Shown: in pieces, positions 1-9,014 of the stretch
How positions within the stretch are numbered: position 1 is the first letter of the stretch
Layout of the letters: each line of letters starts with the position of its first letter
From: an uncultured Colwellia sp.
GTDB lineage: Bacteria > Pseudomonadota > Gammaproteobacteria > Enterobacterales > Alteromonadaceae
Reading direction: 5' to 3'
DNA: 59,708 nt
NCBI GenBank assembly: GCA_913058145.1
Contig: CAJXQM010000016.1
Coordinates: 1-59,708, forward strand
Position numbers and translations under genes: made by a program
Notes under the pieces: model-generated
The model's database searches: none
Told to the model about the DNA's origin: nothing
Seen by the model: only the letters and a program-made list of their open reading frames with translations

Positions 1-47
1 CTACACCTCTCTATTCGTCGGCAGCGTCAGATGTGTATAAGAGACAG
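1..47. other. Illumina Nextera i5 adapter (assembly artefact)
   Basis: Positions 15-47 match the 33-base Nextera Read 1 transposase adapter, ending in the mosaic end AGATGTGTATAAGAGACAG (29-47). Positions 1-6 (CTACAC) match the end of the P5 oligo, and positions 7-14 (CTCTCTAT) sit exactly where the 8-base i5 index belongs; this matches the index I recall as S502/N502. The segment is library-construction sequence left on the contig end, not genome. Genomic sequence begins at about 48, four bases before the suhB stop codon. Confidence 0.97.
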
Positions 48-51
48 GAAA

Positions 52-855
52 TTACTTATTTAACGCTTCACCTAAATGTGGACGAATATCTTTTAAAATT
101 TCTTTTAATAAATGTGTACTACTAGCGACAATATTGCCTGATTTAGCATGATTATGCCCACCAGTAAAGTCAGTTACTAAGCCACCCGCTTCAATAATCA
201 ATAGTTCGCCTGCTGCACTATCCCAAGGTTTTAAACCAATTTCGAAGAAACCGTCTACTCGACCTGCTGCTACATATGCTAAATCAAGAGCAGGACAACC
301 AGCACGACGCATATCAGCTGTTTTTTCAAAAAGAGACGTGAACATAGCCATATAAGGTTTGGTATGTTGTCTGTGCTTAAAAGGAAAACCAGTAGCTAAG
401 ATAGTCGCCGATAAATTTTTATGTGCTTTGACCCTAATACGCATATTATTTAGCTGCGCACCTTTGCCGCGACTTGCTGTGAATAATTCACCACGAATAG
501 GATCGAAAATAACAGCTTGGTCAAGTTTGCCTTTTACTTTTAAGGCAATAGAAACGGCAAACTGAGGAATACCTTTAATGAAATTATTGGTGCCATTTAA
601 TGGATCTATTATCCATTGATAATCATCGTCACTGCCTTTCAATACACCTGACTCTTCACCTATTATGGTGTGTTCTGGATATGATTTACGAAGTGTCTCA
701 ATAATAGCTTCTTCAGCAGCAGTGTCAGCACTAGTAACAAAATCGTTAGAGCCTTTTGATTCAATTTCAACTTTATCAAGTTGCTCAAAAGAGCGAATAA
801 TAACTTTTCCTGCATTGCGCGCAGCGCGCACAGCGATATTTAGCATGGGATGCAT
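52..855 (-). CDS. suhB: Inositol-1-monophosphatase family protein SuhB, with D87N-type change
   Basis: SuhB belongs to the Mg-dependent inositol monophosphatase family and in E. coli also works with NusA in ribosomal RNA transcription complexes. The 267 residues match the family's usual length. Visible motifs are EE at 67-68, the DPLxGT loop at 84-89, and the C-terminal KPWDSAAGELL with the metal-ligand Asp. The loop reads DPLNGTNNF: residue 87 is Asn (codon AAT), where the family has Asp as a metal ligand. The enzyme may therefore be weak or inactive as a phosphatase while keeping the RNA polymerase role. It is complete, with its stop beside the adapter, and diverges from trmJ as in related genera. 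Confidence 0.93.
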   Translation of the reverse strand: MHPMLNIAVRAARNAGKVIIRSFEQLDKVEIESKGSNDFVTSADTAAEEAIIETLRKSYPEHTIIGEESGVLKGSDDDYQWIIDPLNGTNNFIKGIPQFAVSIALKVKGKLDQAVIFDPIRGELFTASRGKGAQLNNMRIRVKAHKNLSATILATGFPFKHRQHTKPYMAMFTSLFEKTADMRRAGCPALDLAYVAAGRVDGFFEIGLKPWDSAAGELLIIEAGGLVTDFTGGHNHAKSGNIVASSTHLLKEILKDIRPHLGEALNK

Positions 856-1161
856 AACAGAGTACCTATTTTAAATGACTTTTAAAAGAACGACGTTGAC
901 CCCAAGCACTATAAAACTAAAGGATAAATCAAGCGCGCGGATTATAGCAAGATACAACTCACTTGGCGATAGTATTCTTGAATAAAGCGAATGATTATGA
1001 GTATAGTTGCTAATTTAGCGTGTTTTTTGTTAAGCACAGCAGTAATCTTCTATGTTAGAATTGCCAATATAGAAACGAGTCTATACCCGTTATCAATCAG
1101 GATGCATATTTTCTGCACATTTGAGTGGTAATGAGTATATAAGCATCATATAGAGATAAAA
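856..1161. other. Divergent suhB-trmJ intergenic region
   Basis: This 306-base AT-rich spacer must hold both the suhB and trmJ promoters. No convincing -35/-10 pair, operator or structured RNA could be assigned by eye. Confidence 0.4.
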
Positions 1162-2001
1162 ATGTCAGATTCAGAAAATAATAAATTATCAGGAAGCCTG
1201 TTAGATAAGGTTCGTATTGTTTTAGTTAATACTTCAGATTGTCGAAATATTGGGAGTGCCGCCCGCGCAATGAAAACCATGGGCTTAAGTCAGTTGGTTT
1301 TAGTAGATCCTATTGAAATGCCTAATGGTCAAGCGCAAGCACTAGCAGCAGGGGCAACTGACGTATTATCAAATGCAAAAGTTGTTAGTAGCTTAAGTGA
1401 AGCTATTGATGATTGTGGTTTAGTTATTGGTACCAGCGCTCGCTCACGTACGCTACCTTGGCCTATGTTAGAGCCACGAGGTTGTGGTGAAAAAATGATA
1501 ATAGAAGCAAGTGAGCATCCTGTCGCGTTAGTGTTTGGCCGTGAAAGTAGCGGTTTAACTAATGACGAGTTACAACAGTGCCATTTTCATGTGCAGATAC
1601 CGGCAAACCCGGACTATAGTTCACTTAATCTTGCTATGGCTGTACAAACATTAAGTTACGAAATTCGCACGAGTTATCTGCTTTCATTAGATGAAGACAA
1701 GCAAGAACACAGTACGGGTAATGGTACTTATATTGGAAAAAATAGTTTTGCTAAACAGACTTTTAATGCTAAAAGTGAAGACAATGAACTTTATCCTATG
1801 ACTGAAGAAACAGAACGTTTTTATCAGCACTTTGATAATGCACTTAAAGCTACAGGATTTATTGGTGATAAACATCCGGGTTTAGTGATGACAAAATTGA
1901 GACGTTTATTTAACCGAGCCCGCCCTGATGTTAAAGAAATAAAAATGATGCGAGGCATTCTTGCATCAATAGAAAGAGCTTCAATGAAAGGGCATCAATA
2001 G
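1162..2001 (+). CDS. trmJ: tRNA (cytidine/uridine-32-2'-O)-methyltransferase TrmJ
   Basis: TrmJ uses S-adenosylmethionine to methylate the 2'-OH of residue 32 in the anticodon loop of several tRNAs. It is a SPOUT-fold enzyme with a deep trefoil knot. The N-terminal motif [16 protein letters not shown] (23-38) and the knot motifs [13 protein letters not shown] (125-137) and [15 protein letters not shown] (146-160) are all present. At 279 residues it is slightly longer than E. coli TrmJ. A purine-rich stretch (AGAGATAAAA) precedes the ATG. It lies between suhB and cysE, the conserved order upstream of isc genes in related bacteria. Confidence 0.93.
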   Translation: MSDSENNKLSGSLLDKVRIVLVNTSDCRNIGSAARAMKTMGLSQLVLVDPIEMPNGQAQALAAGATDVLSNAKVVSSLSEAIDDCGLVIGTSARSRTLPWPMLEPRGCGEKMIIEASEHPVALVFGRESSGLTNDELQQCHFHVQIPANPDYSSLNLAMAVQTLSYEIRTSYLLSLDEDKQEHSTGNGTYIGKNSFAKQTFNAKSEDNELYPMTEETERFYQHFDNALKATGFIGDKHPGLVMTKLRRLFNRARPDVKEIKMMRGILASIERASMKGHQ

Positions 2002-2046
2002 TAAGCATTTGTATTTAAAGCTTAAGAATAAATAAAAGGAAATAAT

Positions 2047-2910
2047 ATGTTTAGCCGTACTATTGGCCGAATGAAAGAAGACATTAATAGTGTTTTTGAT
2101 AGAGACCCTGCCGCGCGCACTACGTTTGAAGTGTTGCTTAATTACCCTGGGTTGCATGCTATTTGGATACATAGGCTAAGCCATCGATTATGGCTTGCTA
2201 ACTGGAAGCTCATGGCAAGAACAATATCTACCTTTTCACGTTGGTTGACAGGTATTGAAATTCATCCAGGGGCTACGTTGGGACGTCGTTTCTTTATTGA
2301 CCATGGAATGGGTGTTGTGATTGGTGAAACAGCTGAAATTGGTGATGATGTTACTTTATATCACGGTGTTACTTTAGGAGGAACGAGTTGGCATACAGGT
2401 AAGCGCCACCCCACCTTATCGGATAATGTAGTTATTGGTGCAGGAGCACAAGTACTGGGCCCTATTACTATCGGTAAGGGAGGTAAAGTGGGTTCAAACT
2501 CTGTTGTCGTCAGAGACCTACCAGAAAATGCCACTGCTGTTGGTATCCCTGCACGTATTGTTAACGCTAAGGATAATAATTCTTTGCTTGATAGTGATTC
2601 AGGCGACGATATTAATGCTAACTTAGGCAAAGATTCACGTGATAAAGCCGCGAAAAAATTTGGCTTTGATGCATATGCTGTCTCTACGGATAATCCAGAT
2701 CCAGTCGCTAAAGCGATTGGTCGCCTGCTTGACCATATGCATTTGATGGATGATCGTGTGTCAACGTTATGTAAGGAAGTAAATAATCTAGGTGGTGATA
2801 TTTGTCCTAACAATTTACCTGAGCTTAACATTGGTGAATTTGTTGAAGATGAAAAAGAGGCCGCTAAACGTAGAGAAAGTATAGTGGCACGTTTTGATCC
2901 CGAGATATAA
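2047..2910 (+). CDS. cysE: Serine O-acetyltransferase
   Basis: It transfers acetyl from acetyl-CoA to L-serine, giving O-acetylserine for cysteine synthesis. From about residue 70 there is a left-handed beta-helix of hexapeptide repeats. Catalytic residues align with E. coli CysE: D85-H86 in [12 protein letters not shown], and H121 in GKRHP. The N-terminal helical domain is short and a charged C-terminal tail of ~100 residues follows the helix, so it resembles the EpsC/NifP-like forms found beside isc loci. Cysteine is the sulfur donor used by IscS just downstream, so the placement makes metabolic sense. It is separated from iscR by a strong terminator and iscR's own promoter. Confidence 0.92.
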   Translation: MFSRTIGRMKEDINSVFDRDPAARTTFEVLLNYPGLHAIWIHRLSHRLWLANWKLMARTISTFSRWLTGIEIHPGATLGRRFFIDHGMGVVIGETAEIGDDVTLYHGVTLGGTSWHTGKRHPTLSDNVVIGAGAQVLGPITIGKGGKVGSNSVVVRDLPENATAVGIPARIVNAKDNNSLLDSDSGDDINANLGKDSRDKAAKKFGFDAYAVSTDNPDPVAKAIGRLLDHMHLMDDRVSTLCKEVNNLGGDICPNNLPELNIGEFVEDEKEAAKRRESIVARFDPEI

Positions 2911-2949
2911 TAAGGGATAATAGCTTATTTTTAATAAAATTTATTCATA

Positions 2950-2994
2950 GCGAAAAGCAATAGTTGACTAAAACACTCAACTATTGCTTTTCGC
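2950..2994. terminator. Strong bidirectional terminator after cysE
   Basis: A perfect 18-bp inverted repeat (arms 2950-2967 and 2977-2994) encloses a 9-base loop. The inner stem AGCAATAGTTGA is flanked by AAAA on the left and TTTT on the right, giving a U-tract in either direction. It should insulate cysE from the regulated isc promoter. Confidence 0.8.
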
Positions 2995-3014
2995 GTCTAG
3001 ATTATTAGTGTAGA

Positions 3015-3064
3015 ATACTTGAGTATATTACTCAGGTATATATTTGACTATTTTGTAGGGATAT
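3015..3064 (+). promoter_or_regulatory. Two tandem IscR type-1 operator sites
   Basis: Positions 3015-3039 match the 25-base IscR type-1 consensus (as recalled: ATASYYGACTRwwwYAGTCRRSTAT) at 23 of 25 positions; the two mismatches are symmetric (GAG/CTC in place of GAC/GTC). Immediately after, 3040-3064 matches well in its left half (ATATTTGACTATTTT) and poorly in its right half. In E. coli, [2Fe-2S]-IscR binds such sites to repress iscR. Two abutting sites spaced exactly 25 bases apart imply the same autorepression. Confidence 0.8.
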
Positions 3065-3071
3065 GTAAAAT
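3044..3071 (+). promoter_or_regulatory. Likely sigma70 promoter of the isc operon
   Basis: TTGACT (3044-3049) and TAAAAT (3066-3071) lie 16 bases apart and each match consensus at 5 of 6 positions. The -35 lies inside the second IscR site, so bound IscR would block polymerase. This leaves a leader of about 80 bases before the iscR ATG. Confidence 0.6.
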
Positions 3072-3159
3072 TGCGCAAAATTAGCATTCTTGTAGCTATT
3101 TGAGTTCCTGCAAAAAATAAATATAATCATTCAATAGCATGTATTAAATTGAGCACATT

Positions 3160-3651
3160 ATGAGATTAACCTCTAAAGGCCGGTATGCGGTGACAGCAAT
3201 GTTAGATGTCACCATTCATGCCTCGCATGGACCTGTATCATTAGCTGATATCTCTGAGCGACAAGGTATATCTCTATCGTACTTAGAGCAATTGTTTTCT
3301 AAATTACGAAAATATGGCTTAGTTAATAGTATTCGTGGTCCAGGCGGAGGTTATCGTTTGGGTAGGTGCTCAGCAGAGATAGCTATTGCAGATATCATTA
3401 TTGCAGTTAACGAGAGTGTAGATGCTACAAAATGCCAAGGAAAAGGAAATTGCCAAGGTGGACAACAATGCATAACACATTCTTTATGGGAAGACTTGAG
3501 TGAACGAATTGAAGAATTTTTGAAAAATATTACCCTAGCAGAGTTAGTTGCTAAACATGATGTACAAGCTGTTTCTAAGAGGCAAAGTGATATACACAAG
3601 CGCAGCAATAAAGAACAATCCTTAGAAACAATTATCCCCATAACTTTTTAA
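3160..3651 (+). CDS. iscR: Iron-sulfur cluster assembly transcription factor IscR
   Basis: IscR is an Rrf2-family winged-helix regulator that senses Fe-S status by carrying a [2Fe-2S] cluster and sets expression of the isc genes. The N-terminal [16 protein letters not shown] and the wing motif RGPGGGYRL are canonical. Cluster ligands C92, C98, C104 and H107 are at the E. coli positions. At 163 residues it is typical, with a basic low-conservation tail after residue 135. It is the first gene of the isc operon, 32 bases before iscS, and sits behind two IscR sites. Confidence 0.97.
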   Translation: MRLTSKGRYAVTAMLDVTIHASHGPVSLADISERQGISLSYLEQLFSKLRKYGLVNSIRGPGGGYRLGRCSAEIAIADIIIAVNESVDATKCQGKGNCQGGQQCITHSLWEDLSERIEEFLKNITLAELVAKHDVQAVSKRQSDIHKRSNKEQSLETIIPITF

Positions 3652-3683
3652 AGAACATAGTATTAAGTGGAGAAAGACAGCAA

Positions 3684-4898
3684 ATGAAGCTTCCTATTTA
3701 TTTTGATTATTCAGCAACTACCCCTGTTGATAAACGTGTAGCAGAAAAAATGATGCAATATATGACTACAGATGGTCATTTTGGTAACCCTGCATCACGC
3801 TCGCACAAGTTTGGCTGGCAAGCAGAAGAAGCCGTTGATATTGCTCGCAATCAAATAGCTGAATTAATTAACGCAGACCCTCGTGAAATCGTTATCACAT
3901 CAGGTGCAACAGAATCTAATAACCTTGCAATCAAAGGTGCTGCACATTTCTATCACAAGAAAGGTAAACATATTATTACCTGTAAAACAGAGCATAAAGC
4001 TGTTTTAGATACGTGTCGAGAATTAGAGCGTGAAGGTTTTGAAGTGACTTATCTTGATCCTGAAGATAACGGCTTAATTGACTTAAATAAACTTGAAGCG
4101 GCCATGCGTGAAGATACTGTTTTGGTTAGTATTATGCATGTAAACAATGAAATTGGTGTTATTCAAGATATCAGTGAAATTGGCGAAATGTGTCGTGCTC
4201 GTAAAATTATTTTTCATGTTGATGCCGCGCAAAGTGCCGGAAAAATACATATTGACATGCAGCATTTGAAAGTTGATTTATTGTCTATATCAGCACACAA
4301 AATGTATGGGCCCAAAGGTATTGGCGCACTATACGTCAGCCGTAAGCCGCGCATCCGTCTCGAATCACAAATGCACGGTGGCGGTCACGAACGTGGTATG
4401 CGTTCAGGTACATTAGCAACGCATCAAATTGTTGGTATGGGTGAAGCTGCTAGAATTGCTAAAGAAGAGATGGACCAAGATCTTAAGCATGTAACCGTGA
4501 TGCGTGATCGTTTATGGGCTGGTTTAAATATGATGGAACAAGTCTTTGTTAATGGTGATTTTGATAAACGCTATCCAGGTAATTTAAATGTTAGCTTCAA
4601 CTTTGTTGAAGGTGAGTCATTAATTATGGCGTTGAAAGATTTAGCGGTATCTTCTGGTAGCGCTTGTACCTCAGCAAGTCTTGAGCCTTCCTATGTTTTA
4701 CGTGCATTAGGATTAAATGATGAAATGGCGCACAGCTCTATACGTTTTAGTTTTGGTCGTTTCACTACGGCAGAAGAAATAGATTACGCTATCGCGCTTA
4801 TACAAAAATCTATTGGTCATTTGCGTGACATGTCACCGCTTTGGGAAATGTTCAAAGACGGTATTGATTTAGACTCAATTGAATGGGCAGCACACTAG
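3684..4898 (+). CDS. iscS: Cysteine desulfurase IscS
   Basis: This pyridoxal-phosphate enzyme removes sulfur from cysteine as a persulfide and passes it to IscU and to tRNA-thiolation partners. It has 404 residues, identical in length to E. coli IscS. Key residues are in register: H104 stacking on the cofactor, the Schiff-base K206 in [10 protein letters not shown], and the persulfide-carrying C328 in SSGSACTSA. The C-terminal end ending in SIEWAAH contributes to IscU docking in homologues. A GGAGA ribosome site lies upstream. It acts in the cytoplasm with IscU, HscA/B and Fdx encoded downstream. Confidence 0.98.
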   Translation: MKLPIYFDYSATTPVDKRVAEKMMQYMTTDGHFGNPASRSHKFGWQAEEAVDIARNQIAELINADPREIVITSGATESNNLAIKGAAHFYHKKGKHIITCKTEHKAVLDTCRELEREGFEVTYLDPEDNGLIDLNKLEAAMREDTVLVSIMHVNNEIGVIQDISEIGEMCRARKIIFHVDAAQSAGKIHIDMQHLKVDLLSISAHKMYGPKGIGALYVSRKPRIRLESQMHGGGHERGMRSGTLATHQIVGMGEAARIAKEEMDQDLKHVTVMRDRLWAGLNMMEQVFVNGDFDKRYPGNLNVSFNFVEGESLIMALKDLAVSSGSACTSASLEPSYVLRALGLNDEMAHSSIRFSFGRFTTAEEIDYAIALIQKSIGHLRDMSPLWEMFKDGIDLDSIEWAAH

Positions 4899-4957
4899 AT
4901 CTTTACTTAAGTAATTAAGGTAAATAAAGATAACGTACGCACTTAGGAGAAAATATT

Positions 4958-5338
4958 ATGGCTTATAGCGAAAAAGTAATCGATCATTATGAAAACCCAC
5001 GTAACGTTGGATCAATGGATAAAAATGATCCATCAGTAGCAACAGGCATGGTTGGCGCACCGGCGTGTGGCGATGTAATGAAGTTACAACTTAAAATATC
5101 TGAAGATGGCATTATAGAAGATGCTAAATTTAAAACTTACGGCTGTGGCTCTGCTATTGCTTCAAGCTCATTGGTTACCGAGTGGGTAAAAGGTAAATCA
5201 ATTGAAGAAGCAGGTGAAATTAAAAATACGGCTATTGCTGAAGAATTAGCCTTACCACCGGTAAAAATTCATTGCTCAATTTTGGCTGAAGATGCAATTA
5301 AAGCAGCGATTGAAGATTATAAAAGCAAGCAAGGCTAA
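4958..5338 (+). CDS. iscU: Iron-sulfur cluster scaffold protein IscU
   Basis: IscU is the scaffold on which [2Fe-2S] and [4Fe-4S] clusters are built from IscS sulfur. All ligands are present: C37 and D39 (PACGD), C63 (YGCGSA) and C106 (HCSILAE). The HscA recognition motif LPPVK is at 99-103, so the chaperone pair downstream should act on it. Its 126 residues compare with 128 in E. coli. AGGAGA precedes the start. Confidence 0.98.
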   Translation: MAYSEKVIDHYENPRNVGSMDKNDPSVATGMVGAPACGDVMKLQLKISEDGIIEDAKFKTYGCGSAIASSSLVTEWVKGKSIEEAGEIKNTAIAEELALPPVKIHCSILAEDAIKAAIEDYKSKQG

Positions 5339-5384
5339 TAATTTTTAAACGTTGAGCTACAAAAGAATAAAGTGAGAAAGTAGA

Positions 5385-5708
5385 ATGTCAGTAACTATGA
5401 CGCCAGAGGCAACAGAACGCGTTAAATCTTTTATGACTAACCGAGGTAAAGGCCTTGGTTTACGTCTAGGGATAAAAACTACGGGTTGCTCAGGTTTAGC
5501 TTATGTACTTGAGTTTGTTGATGATTTAAATGAAGATGATGAAGTTTTTAACATCGAAGACGTAAAAATCATCATTGATGCCAAAAGCTTGGTTTACCTT
5601 GATGGCATTCAGCTAGATTTTGTTAAAGAAGGCCTCAATGAAGGCTTTCAGTTTACCAACCCAAACGCTAAAGGTGAGTGTGGTTGTGGTGAATCATTTA
5701 ACGTTTAA
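5385..5708 (+). CDS. iscA: Iron-sulfur cluster carrier protein IscA
   Basis: An A-type carrier that accepts Fe-S clusters or iron and delivers them to apoproteins, mainly [4Fe-4S] enzymes. The three ligand cysteines are at the E. coli positions: C35 (TTGCSG) and C99, C101 (ECGCGESF). The length (107) is the family's. It is followed by an unusually long gap (199 bases) holding a palindrome-ended repeat element before hscB. Confidence 0.97.
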   Translation: MSVTMTPEATERVKSFMTNRGKGLGLRLGIKTTGCSGLAYVLEFVDDLNEDDEVFNIEDVKIIIDAKSLVYLDGIQLDFVKEGLNEGFQFTNPNAKGECGCGESFNV

Positions 5709-5721
5709 CATTGTGATAACA

Positions 5722-5831
5722 AATTTATCTCTTTGATATTTTGTCCTGCTGCCGTGTTGTAAGTACTCATTGACTAGCGTCAACTCCGTGCTTTCGCCTT
5801 GCATCAGAACAAAATACCTTTGAGCTAAATT
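5722..5831. repeat. MITE-like 110-bp element between iscA and hscB
   Basis: Terminal inverted repeats of 23 bases (5722-5744 and 5809-5831) match at about 18 of 23 positions; the shared core includes TATTTTGT. The 64-base centre has no reading frame of note. It sits inside the isc operon, where spacing is normally short. From memory, similar segments containing GATGCAAGGCGAAAGCACGG occur dispersed in marine gammaproteobacteria, but that needs a search. No second copy was seen in this window. Confidence 0.55.
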
Positions 5832-5907
5832 CGTTATAATTTAGTCAATTTTAGAGTGCAATTTTTTTATTGAAATAAACACAACGCGCTAATCTACGAG
5901 AACTATT

Positions 5908-6435
5908 TTGAATTACTTCCAGTTATTCGCCATTGAAGTTTCTTTTGATGTCGATCTAAATCATCTATCACAATCTTATCAAACGTTGCAAAAAGCAGTT
6001 CATCCTGACAGGTTCGCTCATGCTTCATCTCAAGATCAATTATTGGCAGTGCAAAAATCTGCTGAAATTAATGATGCTTATCAAACACTCAAGCAACCAT
6101 TAAAGCGCGCTGAATATATATTAACGCTGCGCGGTGTTGATATGCCGAATGAGCAACAATCATTTAGTGATACACGTTTTTTAATGCAACAAATGGAACT
6201 AAGAGAAATGCTTGGCGACGTGAAGTTTTCCGATGATCCAGAGTCAGCTTTTAATCATGCTCAACAGGTGTTGGCACAGGAGTATCAACAACTCGTTGAT
6301 ACGATGCAACAACAAATACTTGAAAATAATACAGCAGCAAATACGCTAGCATGCGATAATTTACGTAAGTTAAAGTTTTACCAAAAACTCAATATTGAGC
6401 TTGATCGTCTCGAAGATAGTTTGTTTGATGACTAA
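5908..6435 (+). CDS. hscB: Co-chaperone HscB (J-domain protein)
   Basis: HscB is the J-domain partner that brings cluster-loaded IscU to HscA and stimulates its ATPase. The HPD motif is at 32-34 (AVHPDRFAHAS). The N-terminal J domain is followed by a three-helix IscU-binding domain, and the 175 residues match E. coli (171). The start is TTG at 5908; the next residues NYFQLF align with the family N-terminus, so no in-frame ATG replaces it. A TATAAT at 5834-5839 just upstream could give hscB-hscA-fdx a second promoter, but no clear -35 accompanies it. Confidence 0.95.
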   Translation: MNYFQLFAIEVSFDVDLNHLSQSYQTLQKAVHPDRFAHASSQDQLLAVQKSAEINDAYQTLKQPLKRAEYILTLRGVDMPNEQQSFSDTRFLMQQMELREMLGDVKFSDDPESAFNHAQQVLAQEYQQLVDTMQQQILENNTAANTLACDNLRKLKFYQKLNIELDRLEDSLFDD

Positions 6436-6505
6436 TGAGTACAAATGACTTAGTTAACAAACAGTATCATAGCGAAATTTAAATATAACACCGAATTCAT
6501 AAAAT

Positions 6506-8434
6506 ATGGCTTTATTACAAATTGCAGAACCCGGTCAAAGTACCGTTCCTCACGAACATAGATTAGCCGCAGGTATTGATTTAGGCACCACTAATTCATT
6601 AATTGCCAGTGTACAAAGTGGAAATGCTACTACCTTAGTGGATCAACAGGGTCGTGATATTCTACCTTCTATTGTTAACTATCAAGTTCCTTTACAAGAC
6701 ACTCTATTAGGCAAAAATACTTCCGTAGGTAATAGTATTTTAGTTGGCGAAGCAGCGAAAGCGCTAAGTGTTAGCGATCCGCAAAATACCATTGTGTCAG
6801 CCAAACGTTTAATTGGCCGTTCATTGGCGGACATTCGCAGTAAGTATCCTTCATTGCCATATCAGTTTTGTGGTGATGATAATCATCCTGAAATAGTGAC
6901 TCGTCAAGGTAATATTAATCCGATACAAGTGTCGGCTGAAATATTAAAAACCTTAGCAGAACGAGCGGAGCAAGCATTAGGTGGTAAGTTAACGGGTGTG
7001 GTAGTGACTGTACCTGCACATTTTGATGATGCTCAACGCCAAAGTACGAAAGATGCGGCTAAACTTGCAGGTGTTAATGTTTTACGTTTATTAAATGAAC
7101 CTACAGCGGCTGCTTTAGCCTATGGGCTTGACTCAGGACAAGAGGGCGTTATTGCTATCTACGATTTAGGTGGAGGCACGTTTGATATTTCTATTTTACG
7201 TCTAAATAAAGGTGTATTTGAAGTCTTGGCTACCGGTGGTGATTCAGCACTTGGTGGTGACGATTTTGATGTAGTACTCGTAGACTATCTTGTTGAAAAG
7301 GCTGGTTTAACTCGCCCATTATCTCCTTCGTTAGAACGTCAATTAATGCAACAAGCTTGTTTAGCTAAAGAACAGTTAACTGAGCAAGAAAGTGTTGATG
7401 TTGTATTAACGTTAGATTCTCAGTTAGACTCTTTGTTAAGTAAAGAAAAAACGTGGACTACTACCTTAAGTAAGGAAACGTTTGACGGTTTAATTGCTGT
7501 ATTAGTTAAAAAAACCTTACGCGCTTGTCGCCGTAGTTTAAAAGATGCACAAATTAGCACTGATGAGGTGTTAGAAGTTGTTATGGTGGGTGGCTCTACA
7601 CGGGTGCCATTAGTGCTCAGTGAAGTAGAGAAATATTTTAATAAACCACCATTAACGTCTATTGATCCTGATAAGGTTGTTGCTATTGGCGCAGCTATTC
7701 AAGCGGATATTTTAGCGGGTAATAAACCAGACAGTGACATGTTGTTGCTTGACGTTATACCATTATCATTAGGTTTAGAGACTATGGGTGGCTTGGTTGA
7801 AAAAGTTATCCCGCGTAATACCACAATACCTGTGGCAAAAGCGCAAGAGTTTACTACTTTTAAAGACGGTCAAACAGCCATGGCGGTTCATGTATTGCAA
7901 GGCGAACGGGAGTTAGTTGACGATTGTCGTTCGCTAGCACGTTTCGAATTACGTGGTATTCCACCAATGACGGCAGGTGCTGCACATATTCGTGTTACTT
8001 TTAAAGTTGATGCGGATGGCTTATTATCAGTTAGTGCGATGGAAAAATCATCGAGCGTTGAATCGAGTATCGAAGTTAAACCTTCTTTTGGCTTAGATGA
8101 CAGTAAAATAGCGCAAATGATTAAAGATTCAATGAACAATGCTAAGGCTGATATAGATGCACGTATGTTAAAAGAGCAGCAAGTAGAAGCAGCACGCGTA
8201 ATTGAGTCAATTCAAGCTGCGTTATCTACTGATAGCCATTTATTATCAGCACAAGACATAAATGATATTGACGTGACGATTAAAGCCTTAGCTCAAGTTA
8301 GCCAAGGCAGTGATATCGGTGCTATTGAAGCGGCAATTGATAAATTAGATCACAGTACAGCGATATTTGCAGAGCGTCGAATGGATAGCTCTATTAATAA
8401 AGCATTAGCAGGCCAATCGGTAGAGAAGCTTTAG
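6506..8434 (+). CDS. hscA: Fe-S chaperone HscA (Hsp70 family)
   Basis: HscA is a specialised Hsp70 that, with HscB, uses ATP to release Fe-S clusters from IscU. The N-terminal phosphate loop GIDLGTTNS (23-31), the second loop [10 protein letters not shown], and the adenosine-binding MVGGSTRVP are visible. A substrate-binding beta domain (from about 400) and helical lid follow. The 642 residues compare with 616 in E. coli; the extra length is spread over loops. It follows hscB by 70 bases and is 31 bases before fdx. Confidence 0.96.
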   Translation: MALLQIAEPGQSTVPHEHRLAAGIDLGTTNSLIASVQSGNATTLVDQQGRDILPSIVNYQVPLQDTLLGKNTSVGNSILVGEAAKALSVSDPQNTIVSAKRLIGRSLADIRSKYPSLPYQFCGDDNHPEIVTRQGNINPIQVSAEILKTLAERAEQALGGKLTGVVVTVPAHFDDAQRQSTKDAAKLAGVNVLRLLNEPTAAALAYGLDSGQEGVIAIYDLGGGTFDISILRLNKGVFEVLATGGDSALGGDDFDVVLVDYLVEKAGLTRPLSPSLERQLMQQACLAKEQLTEQESVDVVLTLDSQLDSLLSKEKTWTTTLSKETFDGLIAVLVKKTLRACRRSLKDAQISTDEVLEVVMVGGSTRVPLVLSEVEKYFNKPPLTSIDPDKVVAIGAAIQADILAGNKPDSDMLLLDVIPLSLGLETMGGLVEKVIPRNTTIPVAKAQEFTTFKDGQTAMAVHVLQGERELVDDCRSLARFELRGIPPMTAGAAHIRVTFKVDADGLLSVSAMEKSSSVESSIEVKPSFGLDDSKIAQMIKDSMNNAKADIDARMLKEQQVEAARVIESIQAALSTDSHLLSAQDINDIDVTIKALAQVSQGSDIGAIEAAIDKLDHSTAIFAERRMDSSINKALAGQSVEKL

Positions 8435-8465
8435 TAGAGCGACGAGAATAAAGAGATTAGATAAC

Positions 8466-8804
8466 ATGCCAAAAATTATATTTTTACCCAATGCAGAGCT
8501 ATGCCCAGATGGCGCAGTAGTGGAAGCTGAAAAAGGTGAGAGCGTTTTAAACGTTGCCTTAAGAAACGACATTGGTATTGAACATGCTTGTGAAAAAGTA
8601 TGCGCCTGTACAACGTGTCACGTTATTATTCGAGAAGGTTTTGACTCTATCGAAGAAGGCGATGAACTTGAAGAAGACATGCTTGATAAAGCATGGGGGC
8701 TAGAGCCTGAATCACGTCTTAGCTGCCAATCAATCGTTGGTGATGAAGACTTAGTGGTAGATATTCCTAAATACACAGTCAATATGGTATCTGAGGTTCA
8801 TTAA
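8466..8804 (+). CDS. fdx: ISC-system [2Fe-2S] ferredoxin
   Basis: An adrenodoxin-type ferredoxin that supplies electrons for cluster assembly. Ligands C42, C48, C51 (AC-x5-C-x2-C) and C87 (LSCQSIV) are at the E. coli Fdx positions; C46 is an extra conserved cysteine. There are 112 residues. It ends the operon: no iscX follows, the next gene is 200 bases away and unrelated. Confidence 0.97.
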   Translation: MPKIIFLPNAELCPDGAVVEAEKGESVLNVALRNDIGIEHACEKVCACTTCHVIIREGFDSIEEGDELEEDMLDKAWGLEPESRLSCQSIVGDEDLVVDIPKYTVNMVSEVH

Positions 8805-9014
8805 TCTCATTTAATGGAAATCAGTTAACTAACGTTATATAAAAATAGGTAGTCGCATGAAAATGTTACTGCCTTTTTTGTATAAAATACAAATGATTTT
8901 TATAGATAAATCCTCAAATCGTTGAACATAGATAAAACGTTATTCCAATATTTTTGGGTTAACGTCACGTTGATGTGACTTGTTTAGCCGGTGCATAAGT
9001 AAAAATTGAAATAT

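Noticed and set aside
2361..2831. 156-aa frame antisense to cysE
   Set aside because: Shadow of the cysE hexapeptide repeats, with no promoter or ribosome site.
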